Below, in pieces: positions 1-11,099 of a DNA stretch of 64,000 nt; the first letter of the stretch is position 1; every line of letters begins with the position of its first letter. A program made the translations under genes and the position numbers. The notes beneath the pieces are model-generated. The model did not search any database. It was not told the DNA's origin and worked only from the letters and a program-made list of their open reading frames with translations. The DNA is from Falciphora oryzae (Eukaryota > Ascomycota > Sordariomycetes > Magnaporthales > Magnaporthaceae). The stretch spans positions 347,792 to 411,791 of the forward strand of contig JNVV01000017.1 in NCBI GenBank assembly GCA_000733355.1, in the 5' to 3' direction.

Positions 1-460
1 GCGGCGGCCGGGCCGGCTATTCGTCCGATGTGTTCTAACTGCTTTCCGGCCTGCAGTCTTCTTGTGCGTTCGAATCGTTCGGCTCGGTGCGCGAGGCGAA
101 AGCGAAAAGGAAGTCGAAGGGCGGTCTGGTGATGCGCGGAGGTTGGAGCACCCGATTGTCGAAGGTTTCGGCGCGCGCGAAGCGCGCCCTGGGCGATAGG
201 GTGCAGGCCTTCCCCTCGACTGGCAATAGGCACCCGCATACCTTTGCCAGCCATTCTCTGCTCTTTTGGCCCAGTTGCGTTGCCGACGTCGTTGTTGAAA
301 GGAGTCGGAGAACGCGGTTCAAACAGGGCCAATTGGCCTGTTAGAACCTGTTGTGCAGCCGGCTCATTTTGGTGGCGCGGAACACCAAAATAGCCGGGTT
401 TCCTTAGCGGCCACTAACAGTGGGTCCGACAGGAAAATTTTTCGGGGGGAAGGTGACGAT
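1..460 (+). repeat. Inverted-repeat segment R1, copy 1
   Basis: This segment matches the reverse complement of 18925-19383 over nearly its whole length, with scattered substitutions. Its left end is cut by the window edge. It contains a short hairpin near 364-393, where CATTTTGGTG faces CACCAAAATA across a few bases; the other copy has the same hairpin. Matching fades after the block GAAGGTGA near 452-460. An 85-codon open frame at 87-344 is shared by both copies but resembles no family I know, so I do not call it a gene. Confidence 0.85.
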
Positions 461-639
461 ACCGAGGACCTCGCGTTACTCGCTTGGATTAACTGGAGGC
501 AGTCAGTCGGTAAGTAGAAGTCTCTGATCCAGATTTGGCTGTATTTTAGTGCTGATTTGACTTGCCTTTTTCAGGGACTGGAATCTTTGCCGTTGCCGTT
601 GCCCATGCCGTCGATTCGATCTTCCGCTGCAGACCTGAG

Positions 640-2960
640 CCGCCCTTAACAGATACAAGGAAACAATGGGCGCAATAGTGGCTTAATAAGCACAAGTCGC
701 TTTTAAAGCGCGCAAAAGGCCGGCTACGAGCTGTAGAAAGGCGCGCTGCCTAGAACAGGTTGGTGCTTAGAGAGTGGTTCGACGCCTACGCGCGGTGCGT
801 AAAAGAGCACAAAATTAAACCGGAGAACTTTTGGAACTCCGACGAGGTCGGATTCCGGGTCGGCATGTTCGAAGGAAGCTTCGTTTAATGCTATATAGAA
901 ATCGAAACGTGGTTCTAAAGCGATCCAAATTACCGGGCGCTCGTAACGATATGTTAAAGCAGTTGAGGGCAGAGATATTGGAGTAGCAGGAAGATGATAT
1001 TCGGAGTAGGTTGGAGGCCGGAGGCCTGGCCCTGCAGAGATTTGGGATATCTCTGTGCGGGATCCACCTTGTGGAGCCTCCACTCTTATCTAACGATAAG
1101 GGTCTCCAGTCCCAACTCCTCTATCTACAGTCAAGGCCCTACTGGCCGTGACACGATAATCGAAATTTGCTCGGCTTCTGGCTTAACGATCCTACCGTTT
1201 ATTATCCTTTTTGGTATTAATATTACCGGGAAGCATATATATAACTTTTTCGAACCGGGGACGAAATTTACTATAAGCGAAAACGGTTAAACCGACGATT
1301 TTATTGCGCTCAAGTGGCTGGATTATTTTTTCGAAAATACGAAGCCTGTAAATCTTAACGAATACAGGTTATTGCTAATTGATAACTACGGATTTTATTT
1401 TACCTTTAGCTTTTGGGAAAGATGCCAGAAGGCAAAGATTATTTTTTTTCCCGCTTCCGCCGTATATAACGCATAAATTGCAGCCTTTTAACGTCGGCGT
1501 TTTTTCTTCCTATAAAGCCGCGTATTAACGCGATTTCGCGTTGCAGATCGAGTACGGCGCTATCGATTACGACCGCTTAAAGTTTTTAAATAGCCTTAAA
1601 AATATGCGCCGGCGAGCCTTTAAAGTTAGCACGATCAAATTAGCCTGGTCGAAATGCAGGCTTTCGCCTTTTAACCCCGAGGTTGTCCTTAATAATTTTA
1701 AAGATCCGCTTACCTCTGCGAAATCCGCGTTAGTTATTTTTTAGAAGGTCGGGTATATCCCAGATGCGATTGAGCAGATCCGCCGGATTGAGCGCCGAGG
1801 TTAATTTTTTGCCTTTTTTTTCGATAACGACAGCGAGCTTTTACCTGCTTTAAAAACGCTTTCGCTGGACCTTATGGCGCTGAACTAGAAAAAGGCCAAG
1901 ATTTTATCGCTTGATTTATCGGAAATTATCCCGTTTGAGGATTGGTTTGAGGAAAGGCTGCATTCCTCCTCCTTTTCGGGCAGGCCGGTTTCGCTAACGA
2001 TGATGCACGTTTTTTTTGAAAATGAAGAAAGCAACGTACGCGGCGATTTTCGCAGGCGCTCGCGCGATCGAAGAGCTCCGTGTGACGGTCCGGGTGGCTG
2101 TCGCACGCGCCTATATGAACCTCATGTCGAGTCATGTCATACATGACTTGGCATCGTACCCTTTTGGGAGTGTGTGCCGTAGTGGGGAGGGTTCATTCCA
2201 TTCGTTACACTCCGCCGGCGCGAGCAGGCTGAAATTAAGCGTAAGCAAAGGAACTTTTTCAACCGCTTGATTACTAAAATAGGCTCGATTTCGGTAAACG
2301 ACGCGCGCCTTTAGGCGATTAACAACGAAAACAACCGCCTTGCCCTTAAGCGGAGGGAACGCCGGCGCTTGCGAGGCAAAAATCTAAAGGCAGAGTTAAA
2401 AATACTTAAGCGTTGGCTGCGAAATTATAAACGAAAGGAGGGAATCCGCTTCCGGCAATTGCGGGCACGCTTTAGGGCGCAAAGGATTAAGCGCAACGAA
2501 ATTACGAAAATCGTCCGCCTTCGAGAACAAGCTTTACAAAACGAAACCGAGCTTTTTAATAGATACTGGCAATAACGCCGTAAGCGCAACGATCGGTTCT
2601 ATGCCTTGCAATAAAAGGCTTTGCTTTTTGCCTGCATACAATCTAGCAGGGACGAAGACGACGTTTGCCTTCCTTTAAATTGGCAGTTTGCCGAGGAGCT
2701 TTCTCCCTACACGCCGTGGCAATTTACTGCACGAAACGAGGGCACGACCCGGAAGGTTATCAAGTCCTATTAGCGAGATAAATACGGCCCAAATTTCGCC
2801 CTGGGAGTCCCTCTGCCGGGCAGATATACAACGGAAAAGTACGAGGTATCCTTTCCAAAGGCTACAGATATTAAGGGAAACGTCACTTCTGCATTAAATG
2901 CCGCTAATCAGGACGAAAAAGTAGATTTAGACGATTTGATTGATTCCGGCCTGACTTGAA
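640..2960 (+). pseudogene. Degenerate pogo/Fot1-like (Tc1/mariner superfamily) transposase
   Basis: Read across frames, the segment follows the order of a fungal pogo/Fot1 transposase. A Tc5-type helix-turn-helix end is followed by a block with NSDEVGFRVG (first catalytic Asp, about 830-860). Then comes TIIEICSASG, then a LLIDNYGFY block where the family usually has a D-G-H-G-S-H motif (about 1370-1395). QPFNVGVFSSYK at about 1480-1520 normally carries the third catalytic Asp, which reads Asn here. FKVSTIKLAW and LSPFNPEVVL follow (about 1620-1690). A Lys/Arg-rich C-terminal stretch runs from about 2230 to 2575 and an acidic tail ends near 2955. Many in-frame TAA/TAG stops and frameshifts make it non-functional. 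A possible intron (GTAAGT..CAG, about 510-573) precedes it. The element ends were not fixed; direct repeats of an AAGTTGCAC motif at 3142-3170 may mark the right end. Confidence 0.75.
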
Positions 2961-3914
2961 TAGCTTCATTTTTGGCTAATTTACTGCATTTGCTGCATTT
3001 GCTGCATTTACCTGATTGCATATTAAAGGGCCGGGTGCAACGTGGCCCGTGCCGGTATGCAGTTGAGCGTGCGATTTATTTATTTAAAGGTACATCGATT
3101 TCCCGCTAATTTAGGTAGTAGATAATGTTACAAAAAAACGTCAAGTTGCACGAAAAACGTTAAGTTGCACCACCGCACTTTATCCCCGGAGGGCCGATTC
3201 GTGCGAGCTGCTTTAAAGCCGCACAAGTATATTAAAAGGCTTTCGGACATCTACGACGACGACGAGAACCGGCTTCAGCGCCCTGCCGCCACTCAGGTCT
3301 TCGCCTCCACCCTCTCCTTAGCGCCACCTCCGCTGTCCTGGCACGACGCAGCCGCCAACGTCAAAACTCGGACCGTGGAATACGACACGTTAAGCCATAT
3401 TTCCACATTGGCCCACAGAGCCAGACAGCGCGCTTCCCCTATCTCCAGCTGTTGGCAAGGCTTTCAACGCCGCCCGCCGGGACCCATTCCTAATCAGCCC
3501 GCCCGGTCGGCTCGTTCAGGCGGAAAGGCCGCTGCCTCTAGCTCGAGTTCCGGCCGGAACCAAGACAGCGCGTGGTAGAAAGCAGCAGCGTAGGCAATAC
3601 AGGGCTGGCCGTAATGCACCAATGCCTCCTCGGGGCTGGAAACCCTCAAGAGCTTCTCCCGGGAACTGGCCTGAAGGGGAAGCAGGAAGCGACTGGAGAT
3701 AGTGGCTGGTTGTGGGATGGCGCCAATGTGCTCTGGGTGCTTGCACCTGCAGCGCCTTAAATAAGTATGGGGCGCACTCCCAGCCTCTGCAGACCATCGA
3801 TTGCCAGAGTCATCACCACCGTCACTCAAGCTTTCCCAACCAAGCTCCAAGGATCTCAACAGGTTTCCTGCCACCACCGGTCCAGCTTCCAAGCCATTAT
3901 AAGCAGCACCAATC
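2961..3914. other. No recognisable gene
   Basis: This stretch holds the probable right end of the pogo-like element and then GC-rich sequence with a 137-codon open frame (3165-3578, plus strand). Longer frames on the minus strand (3494-4138) overlap it. None resembles a family I know, and I see no signal peptide or motif. Confidence 0.4.
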
Positions 3915-4309
3915 ATGCAGACTAAGGCCCTCCTCGCAACCCTCTCCACCGCCCCCGCCGGGGCACTCCCCTCGCCGGCCGCTAAGGAGTCGGTGTCACG
4001 GCACGTAGGGGCCCTTACGGGCCCGTCACGTGCCCAGGCCTGCGCACGGACCCCCAGGCCACAGTAGATAGAGATTTTCTCCAGGCCCCAGGCTTCCGGC
4101 CTGGCTCCCTTCCAAATACCAATCTTCTTTGCCGCCATTTTCTATAGCCTCTATCCGCTGTGACAGTCGGCCCCTCGCCCGAGGCGACGGCCGAGGCCAC
4201 CAACCCGGCCACCAGCAGCGGCGGTGACGACAGCATGTCCATCATGGCGTCGAAGACCTGGCAGGCTGGGGGCGGTTGCCAGACCAAGTACAGCGACGTC
4301 AACACCTAG
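3915..4309 (+). CDS. Possible small secreted protein, two exons (weak)
   Basis: The proposed exons are 3915-4004 and 4148-4309, joined in phase 0 by a GTAGGG..TATAG intron, giving 83 residues. The start is ATG after a TATAA-like run (3898). The N-terminus (MQTKALLATLS, then Ala/Pro-rich) looks like a signal peptide. The mature part is Ala/Ser/Thr-rich and ends in CQTKYSDVNT, with only one cysteine. I recognise no family. The donor site is not canonical GTAAGT and the neighbourhood is transposon debris, so this may be a decayed gene or a chance frame. A longer minus-strand frame covers the same bases but shows nothing familiar. Confidence 0.3.
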
Positions 4310-4710
4310 TCTCAGAGGCTCAGACTAGATGTCCCAGTTTTCAGTTGCCGGAGCCCCACCGGCCTCGAAATTGTGGCTCATGTGGCTTAGCGAGAAGTCA
4401 CTGGTCTGTGCACGGTTCTTTGTGGGGCGGGCAACTTCTACTGGATCTAGTCTGAGGAACGAAGGTGATTTTTTCCCGCACATGCGGTGGCTCCCATACA
4501 AAAAAAAACGCACGTACTTTACGAACTCGGCCACAATTTGGCCAATTTTTGCTTTATGAAAAAACGGGTTGTACGTTGGGATTGCTGGGAAGTAGGGCTT
4601 TTTAATGATATTTTTTTTTATATTTTTAACATTCGAATTAGCCGATTTGGATATAGGCAATCGGCGAAATGGCACATGCGGTAGCGAAAACGATCAATTT
4701 TATATATACG

Positions 4711-5010
4711 TATACAACGCGGCCAAATTTAACGGTATAAAAAATCGGGTTGCTCGTTGGGATTCTGTGCGATTAGGGCTTTATAATGATATATAAATTA
4801 TTTTTATAGCGTAAAAATTGGCTGTTTTATATAGGGGTAATCGATATTTTTCCTTTTTTATATGTAAAAAATCGATCGATCACCCTTGTAAAAAACGGCT
4901 AATTTTTATCCGATAAATATAATTTATATATCATTTTAAAGCCCTAATCGCACAGAATCCCAACGAACAATCCGATTTTTTATACCGTTAAATTTGGCTG
5001 GGTTATATAA
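4711..5010. repeat. AT-rich palindromic MITE-like element
   Basis: Bases 4711-4805 are repeated in inverted orientation at about 4907-5010; both arms carry GCCAAATTTAACGGTATAAA and GGGATTCTGTGCGATTAGGG. The 100-bp middle is AT-rich. A looser, direct relative of the same arm lies at 4565-4640. There is no coding capacity. It directly abuts the foldback element at 5027. Confidence 0.7.
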
Positions 5011-5026
5011 ACGGTTTATATATATA

Positions 5027-5454
5027 ACGTGGTTCACTACCGAGTGACGCACCCTCACCGAGTGACGCACTCCAAATCCCATACTAAACGGCGTTTTTTT
5101 CAATTAAATAACTCGCTCAATTTGAGGCTAAACTCCACCAAAATTAAAGCAGTTATATTTAACTTTATAATAATTGTAATTTGAATTTTCCGCATTTTTA
5201 TTATTAGTCCTTTTGGGTTAGTTCGCAACACTGTGTAATACACTGTGTACAATACGCAATTAACCCAAAAGGAGTAATAATAAAAATGTGGAAAATTCAA
5301 ATTACAATTATTATAAAGTTAAATATAACTGCTTTAATTTTAGTGGAGTTTAGCCCCAAATTGAGCGAGTTATTTAATTGAAAAAAACGCCGTTTAGTAT
5401 GGGATTTGGAGTGCGTCACTCGGTGAGGGTGCGTCACTCGGTGGTGAACCACGT
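5027..5454. mobile_element. Foldback DNA element (TA-flanked), copy 1
   Basis: The element has two inverted arms of about 200 bp (5027-5232 and 5250-5454) that match almost base for base around a short loop. It starts ACGTGGTTCAC, ends GTGAACCACGT, and is flanked on both sides by TA, as expected for Tc1/mariner-type target duplication. Just inside each end are two direct copies of an ACCGAGTGACGCAC motif, then CCAAATCCCATACTAAACG. It has no transposase, so it would need one supplied in trans. The same family occurs at 24525-24962 and, cut by a gap, at 13518. Confidence 0.85.
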
Positions 5455-5710
5455 TAGCAAATATATATATTTTATATATGCCAATCCGATACGGCCCGTG
5501 CACTTGGGCAATATATATATTCGTATAAAGCCCTTATTCTAGCCATTCTTTTTATGCAAAAACCTTTAAAAACGGTACAACTGTTATTTTTTAATTAAAT
5601 CGATAGTTTTAATATAAAAAACTAGTTTTATTTTATTTTAACGAATTTTATATATATAATTATAAAAATTTGCAAAAACCTTCATTATTTATAATATATA
5701 ATAAATATAT
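5455..5710. other. AT-rich spacer, no gene
   Basis: This is very AT-rich sequence between the foldback element and the Copia LTR, ending in the target-site copy TATAT (5706-5710). No coding signal is seen. Confidence 0.5.
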
Positions 5711-6010
5711 TGTTGGTAGGAGTGGTACTCCTGTTGGGCTCGGAGATCTCCAAAGAAGGTGAACAATGATCTTTTATATCAGAGGATCAATCTATTCTTA
5801 TGCACGAAAAGGAAAGGAATCTATCTGCCAGAGAGGGAGCAGAAGGGAGGCTATATATACACGATCCAGATCACCAAAGGGGCCCTCCCCTGCTCCCAAC
5901 CTCCACGGGCTTGCGGGTCCTCGGATCCCGTGATCAGAGATCACGGGACAGGAGGATCCGGCCCTCTCTAAGCTCTGCCGATTGCCTGCACAGGCCAGTG
6001 CAATCCAACA
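5711..6010 (-). repeat. Copia LTR (3' LTR with respect to gag-pol)
   Basis: A 300-bp LTR with TGTTGG..CCAACA ends, preceded by target copy TATAT. A purine-rich run (AAAAGAAAGAG on the minus strand, about 6020-6032) lies near its inner edge and could be the polypurine tract, though it is not directly adjacent. Confidence 0.93.
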
Positions 6011-6373
6011 CCGGCAACTCTTTCTTTTGTGCAGGCAATTGGGAGATCCCTTCACGTGACAAATCCCGTGATCCCAGCTCTACTGGATCTTGTAAGGTTA
6101 ATAACAAAGGGAATCTCCGGACCAAGTAGTCCGGATCAGGAAAAGACTGAATAGCCGCTTTCAAAGCGGCTCGTCGCCCTTAATAACGATAATAGGAACG
6201 ATGACGTGATGGGGTCCACCGGACTTGGCTTGCGGTGCGCGGGCAAAGCGGTGGGTGGTGCAATTAGAAAGCACAATAGCAGTGAATAACCTCAACGGGC
6301 TATTCAGGTTGTAACTCAATGCGGGACAATAGGAACGCAGATTAAGGACTCTCTGCAGGCCGGGTCCAGGCTC

Positions 6374-6379
6374 TATAAA
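6374..6379 (+). promoter_or_regulatory. TATA box candidate of the antisense gene
   Basis: TATAAA lies in CTCTATAAAGAG, about 160 bp upstream of the ATG at 6537, between the LTR and the antisense gene. It supports a promoter inside the retrotransposon pointing toward pol. There is no experimental evidence of transcription. Confidence 0.5.
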
Positions 6380-6536
6380 GAGCCTTCCTTCCGGCCCTTA
6401 AGAGGTCGGGCAACTTGATCTGGTAAACCTCGTTGATCCAGATCGTCCGCCTGTATTGCCCTCTGTTTGCAGCATCTTTTACCCGCTCTATTCGATCAGT
6501 CTTCTGTCGGTTGACTTCTCGGTCGCTCTCGTCACT

Positions 6537-7384
6537 ATGGGCAACAAAAAGGGCAACACCAAGTCTGGTGCGGTCGCCAAAAAGGCTCGGAAGCCTCGAT
6601 CTGTCGTGCGCAGCGGTGGTAGATCCTCAAAGCGGCTCCAAGGCCTTGCCGCTAAGGCTCTCGATCTTGCGATGGTCAATCCTGCTCCCGGCGTCGCTAA
6701 CGATCAGTTCCTGGACCCGTTCGACGATAACGCCGATCTCCAAAACGCCGGTCCTGCGCCTGCCTCGTCGGACAAAAAGAAGCCGGCCATCAAAATCGTT
6801 AGGCCTGCTGTTGGTGGCAAAACGGTTTCTGCGCCTGGTCCGCGCGGTGGAAAGGGCGCCCTGCGCGCTATCCCTTGCCTGGGTTGCCTAAAGTCCGCTC
6901 TCGCCGGCAAAATGAAGGAAGGCGATGGCTGTCGGGATACAGTCCCGGTCAAAAAGCGCTGTTGGCTGTGCGCGTCGGGCCACACCTGTCAGCCTATGTA
7001 AGCATCTCGATCTTCCCTCATCTCTTTTAAAGCTCGTTCTAACTATCCTCCAGTCCCTCGATCGCGCTGCGTCCGGCGCTCAAATTCATAGTGGAATGGG
7101 GTCGCGATAATCGCGACAAAAAGGTAAGTTTGTTCTCCTAGTTTAGTGCTTTAGGTGCGCTTGCTAACGTGTTTTCTTGTGATCCTCAAACCCTTAATAA
7201 GTGGCGTATCACCACCAAATGCATGCTGCAGCTGGCGGCTGAGGATGGGGATCAGGAGGATGCCAATGCCGACCTCCTAATAATGACGCGATCAAAGCGG
7301 AAGGCGGCGGGCCGCGCGGCCGCTCTAAGGATGTACGAAACTGCCTGGCTGGGAAATGGCAAAGATAACGAGGAGGAGGAGTAA
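6537..7384 (+). CDS. Intact antisense gene inside the Copia element; lysine-rich protein with Cys/His cluster
   Basis: The three exons are 6537-6997, 7054-7123 and 7202-7384, with introns GTAAGC..CAG and GTAAGT..AAG. Each intron has a CTAAC-type branch site. The joined frame is open for 237 residues and ends in TAA. The N-terminus is basic (MGNKKGNTKSG, then Lys/Arg/Ser/Gly-rich), which would suit nuclear or nucleic-acid binding. Residues about 113-150 carry C-x2-C, C, C-x2-C and H-x-C (CLGC, GCRD, RCWLC, GHTC), a plausible zinc-binding cluster. The C-terminus is acidic (NEEEE). The gene converges on pol, whose end is 180 bp away. Because it is antisense to the genomic RNA, its introns would survive retrotransposition. 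Function is unknown; possibilities are a Gag-like binding protein, a regulator of the element, or a captured host gene. Confidence 0.75.
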
Positions 7385-7566
7385 AGGAAAGTTTGACGGG
7401 ATATCTAGAAAAAGTTTGGTTGTAAAATTGTTTGTTGTTTCGACATGGTCGTTTGTTGCTCTTTTGATCTGAGCATCTTTATTTTGTCGATCTTTGCGTT
7501 GTCTTTAGGGATTTTGGCGTTTTGGTACCATGGAAAACGATCTTATATGCATTCCCTAGCTCTTTT

Positions 7567-10500
7567 TTATTTATAATCCCGCTTCACCCATCCTTCCACT
7601 CTCACGGTGGTTGAATTGCTACTTACAAAGTCCTCCAAAGCTTTGTTTGGCAGCTCCTTTGTTATAGCGTCGGCCGGGTTATCTGCCCCTGCGATCCATC
7701 TGATTTCGTCGATCTCGCGCGCTTCGTAGGATTCGCGGAAAGCCATAATATTTATCATAAGGCGTTTCTCCGTAGTAATCCCAAGCTAAACAAAGCATTG
7801 GTAAAGCGAAAAGCTGTCGGTGCAGATGATTAATTTATAGGGGGGCAGATCCAGCCTTTTACAGATCGTTGCGAGCGTTGTTTTCAGGACATAGCCAATA
7901 TCGAAGCCGCTAACCATGCCGTAAATTTCGCTCGCTAAAACGCTTTTTGTAACCCTTTTGCACTTTACGGAGCTCCAGTGCAGGATGTTGCCGGTAACCC
8001 GGAAGCTATTTTCCTGCTTTGTAGCTCCTTCGTTACCTAGGACGATCACAAAGCCGATTTGTGAACTAAGGTCCTGGTTGTTGGCGAAAGACCCGTCCAC
8101 AAACACATACAGGCTGGCTGTTTGCAAATTTAACTGTACGTAGTTCAAGCCTCTATCTGCATTATCGATCTGCCATTGGATCCTTTTGTTAAACTTAAAC
8201 ACGTCTGTATCTACAGGATCTTTAGCTTGTGCAGCCACAAAGTAGTCGAAAGCGGCTTCTGGCTGGCATATCGAGCTTACATATGCCCCTCGTGCGCGCT
8301 GTACGACGTACTGCTGTTGGGTATCGTCTGATCCCGCAGTTACCAGCTCCAAACGATCTGCCTGTCCTTTTTGCTGCATAGTAACAGCGTTTTGTCTGAC
8401 TAAAATCTTGCACCCGTTAAAATTGCCTTCGTTTCCGGGGTGCAGGATCGATTTTGGTTTCGCTTTAAACCCGGCTTCCTGGAGGGCTGTTTCCTCCCTT
8501 TGCATAAACTCGGCGTTGCCTAAATTCAAAGTATCGTCGGTCTGCATGCCAACTATTCCAAAGCTTTAGCCGATCTTTGAAACAAGCAAGCACGGATCAT
8601 ATTCCGAAGTGGAACAGTCCAGTCGTTTTTTATGGTGCCTCTAGTACGTGACGAACCAGTGCAGCCCTGCCTCGGCCAATCCGTAAAGCGGTTTGATTAG
8701 TTGAAAGGCCGTGCCCTTTGGGTACCGATGTTCCAGTTCCCTGGGAAGGCGCAGAATAACCTCCCTTTGCAGCTCTATTTCAAACTGGGTGTACGTTTGG
8801 CTAATGTCTTTAATTATTAGCATAAAGCCTCGTTCCATAAGGGACGGGCTGAGCGCGAGGATCAGGCGTTAGCTGCATCGCATAATCGTTAGGGACTGGG
8901 TAAGGAAGCTTTTCTTTTCCCAATCGCTGTATCTTTGCACCACAAGTCTCGACTTTTTATAGGGGATCGAGTTGGTGCTTTTAACTTTTCTAACGAAGCG
9001 GGACCTAAAAACTTTCGCGTTACTAATGCCGCTTAGTCTAATCGGTTTGATTACTTCGGCGGCAAGGAGTGCTTCGATCTTAAGCTAGTTGGATTTCTCG
9101 AATGGGCGTCCGGGAGCTTTAATTTTGCCCTCCTATCGGTATTGGAGCGCTAGACGTAGGGATTCCTTTTTTTTTTTGGGCTAGGAATGCCGTTGCTGTT
9201 TGGCGTGGGGGTCGTTCTCGTCGTTTGGGGGCTGGTGCCTCGGTTGCCGTTAGTGCCGGTGCTTTTTGGGCAGGTGCCCTCCGTGGTCTACCGGGCCTGG
9301 CGGGTGCGGGTGGGGGTGCAACTTCGATCTCGGAAAGGGCTTCGCTATCGCTGGACGCACTTGCCGCCATTGTTCTCGTAATCTTTGGCGGTTTCCCTTT
9401 CCGTTTTGGTTCCGTTTGTGGTGGATACTCGAACGGGGCTGGTTGTTTTTCCGTTGTTGCAGTTTTTTATTTTTGCGCTTTGTGGTATGGTTTGCAGGCA
9501 GTGTTCCGGAACGTTGAAGGGCCGTTGACAGTTTCGATTGTTACTTCGTTGTCTGCCACCCAAAGGACCTTGTACGGTCCTTTCCACTCGCCGTTTTCCC
9601 TGTGCACCAACACTTCTGTTCCTAAAACCAGCGCGCTGGGCAAAGTGTTTTTCGTGCTCGGCCCGTTGCGCGTGTTTAGGGCGTCCTGTACCTTGCGTTT
9701 AGCATGGAGCTTTTGGAACTTTCCCATAGCTTTGGTAATCGCTGCCGCTTTTTGAACCTGGCTTTTCGTTAGGGGAGAGTTGTTGTTGATGCGTGGTATT
9801 GCTTCGAAAACGAGCAGTGTAGGGATAAGGCCGTTAGGTCCTACCGTGTCGTTTATGGCTTTGACAGCTCTTTGGAGCACGGAATCGGGGTGCAAATTAG
9901 GGCATTCCTTCCGGATTATTTCGTAAGCTCGGCGGAATGGTCCGTAGTACTTTTCCACCTTGCCTATCGACTAGTGCGCTTCGATCGGGACTTGGTTGCA
10001 GGTGATCCCAAAAAGTTTTGCTTCCGCTTGGAATTCGCTCGCTGCAAAGTTGGTACCTGCGTCGTGAAATACAACGTTTGGGGGCCCCAAATAGGTATCC
10101 AACCAGCAGCGTTTGAGAGCTTCCCAAATCTTTTTTGCGCTTATGTTTTTTAGGAACGTTGCGGCGCTAAATGCTGTGCTCGCATCGATTATATAAAGTA
10201 CTGGTTTGCCGTCTAAATGCATCACGTCAACGACAACTTCATAGTTGAAATCGATGTTTTTTTTAAGCGTGAACCGGAACCGTTATTGTGCGGGTGCTTT
10301 GATTTGGCAGAAATGGCACACGCGTTTAATCATTTCCAAAGCGTTGCGATCAGTCTCGTGGCCAGCTCGTTAGAAAACAATCTAAAGTCGTTTGACAAAG
10401 GGGTGCCCAAAGCGTTTGTAAACGCGCTTAAGCTCAGCCTCCGTAAAATACGTTGCTCCCGCGCTCTTTGGTTCTATTATGAACGAGATGCTTGTCGTAA

Positions 10501-10950
10501 CGTAGCTGACCTCGTCTAGAAAGAACCAGGGGTGGCCGTGGCGTTTTATAATCGGAACGCGCTTGCCTTGCCTGGTTACCAGCTCGTTGCGGGTGTTGTT
10601 AAGGTATACCCCGAGCGTATCCATGTCGTCGTAGGCACTACATGGAATGTAATAGTGCCTATCGGGGTCGGTAGGATGATTTCTCCTATGTTGGAAATGG
10701 CTTTTCCGGATCTAAAGCGCACGCGTCTTTTCTTCCTGGTGGTATCTAAAAAAAGATCAAGTAGATGGCGTTGCAAAGCTCGGAATTGGGTCGTTCCGGC
10801 AGTTGATACTTCTGCCGCGCCGGTATCGGGGATAATGCCGTACCATTTGTCGGTGGTTATAAGCATGTATTGGACAAGTACCTGCTTTGTTGGTACCGTG
10901 GGTTCCTTTTTGTTTGAACTCGGCGCCCTGGTACCGTGGAGGCGGTGCAG
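7567..10950 (-). pseudogene. Copia pol (protease-integrase-RT-RNase H), degenerate
   Basis: Reading the minus strand downward: the aspartic protease motif DTGAAEVSTAG (about 10830); GAG-pre-integrase with RRFGHP-like KRFGHP (about 10400); the integrase core with Asp in YIIDAST and FHDAGTNF and Glu in PIEAH (10225-9971); then the integrase C-terminal part (9958-9467). Reverse transcriptase follows with IKPLYGLAEAG (about 8690) and the catalytic QTDDT (about 8540). RNase H follows with VDGSFA, LASEIYG, CTDSFSLY and ADNPAD (8120-7680), ending at 7567. Catalytic residues are largely kept, but stops interrupt the frame. One example is a TAG directly after PIEAH, where the family has Trp. Confidence 0.88.
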
Positions 10951-11099
10951 GAAGGCCTTATCGGCGAGGTATATTGCCGTGGCTGGTGTTATAAAATGGG
11001 TGCTTGCTGGATTATACTCGTTATCCGTTATGTAATCGGGGGTATCTTTAAACGCGGCTTCCTGGTCTTCCTCGTCGCTGCTACCAGGCTCGTAGGTTG

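Noticed and set aside
87..344. 85-codon frame shared by both R1 copies
   Set aside because: Shared only because the DNA is repeated. The opposite strand is equally open, and no family resemblance is seen.
3494..4138. 214-codon minus-strand frame
   Set aside because: Composition is Ala/Arg/Gly-rich without motifs, and it overlaps a weak spliced frame on the other strand. No basis to prefer it.
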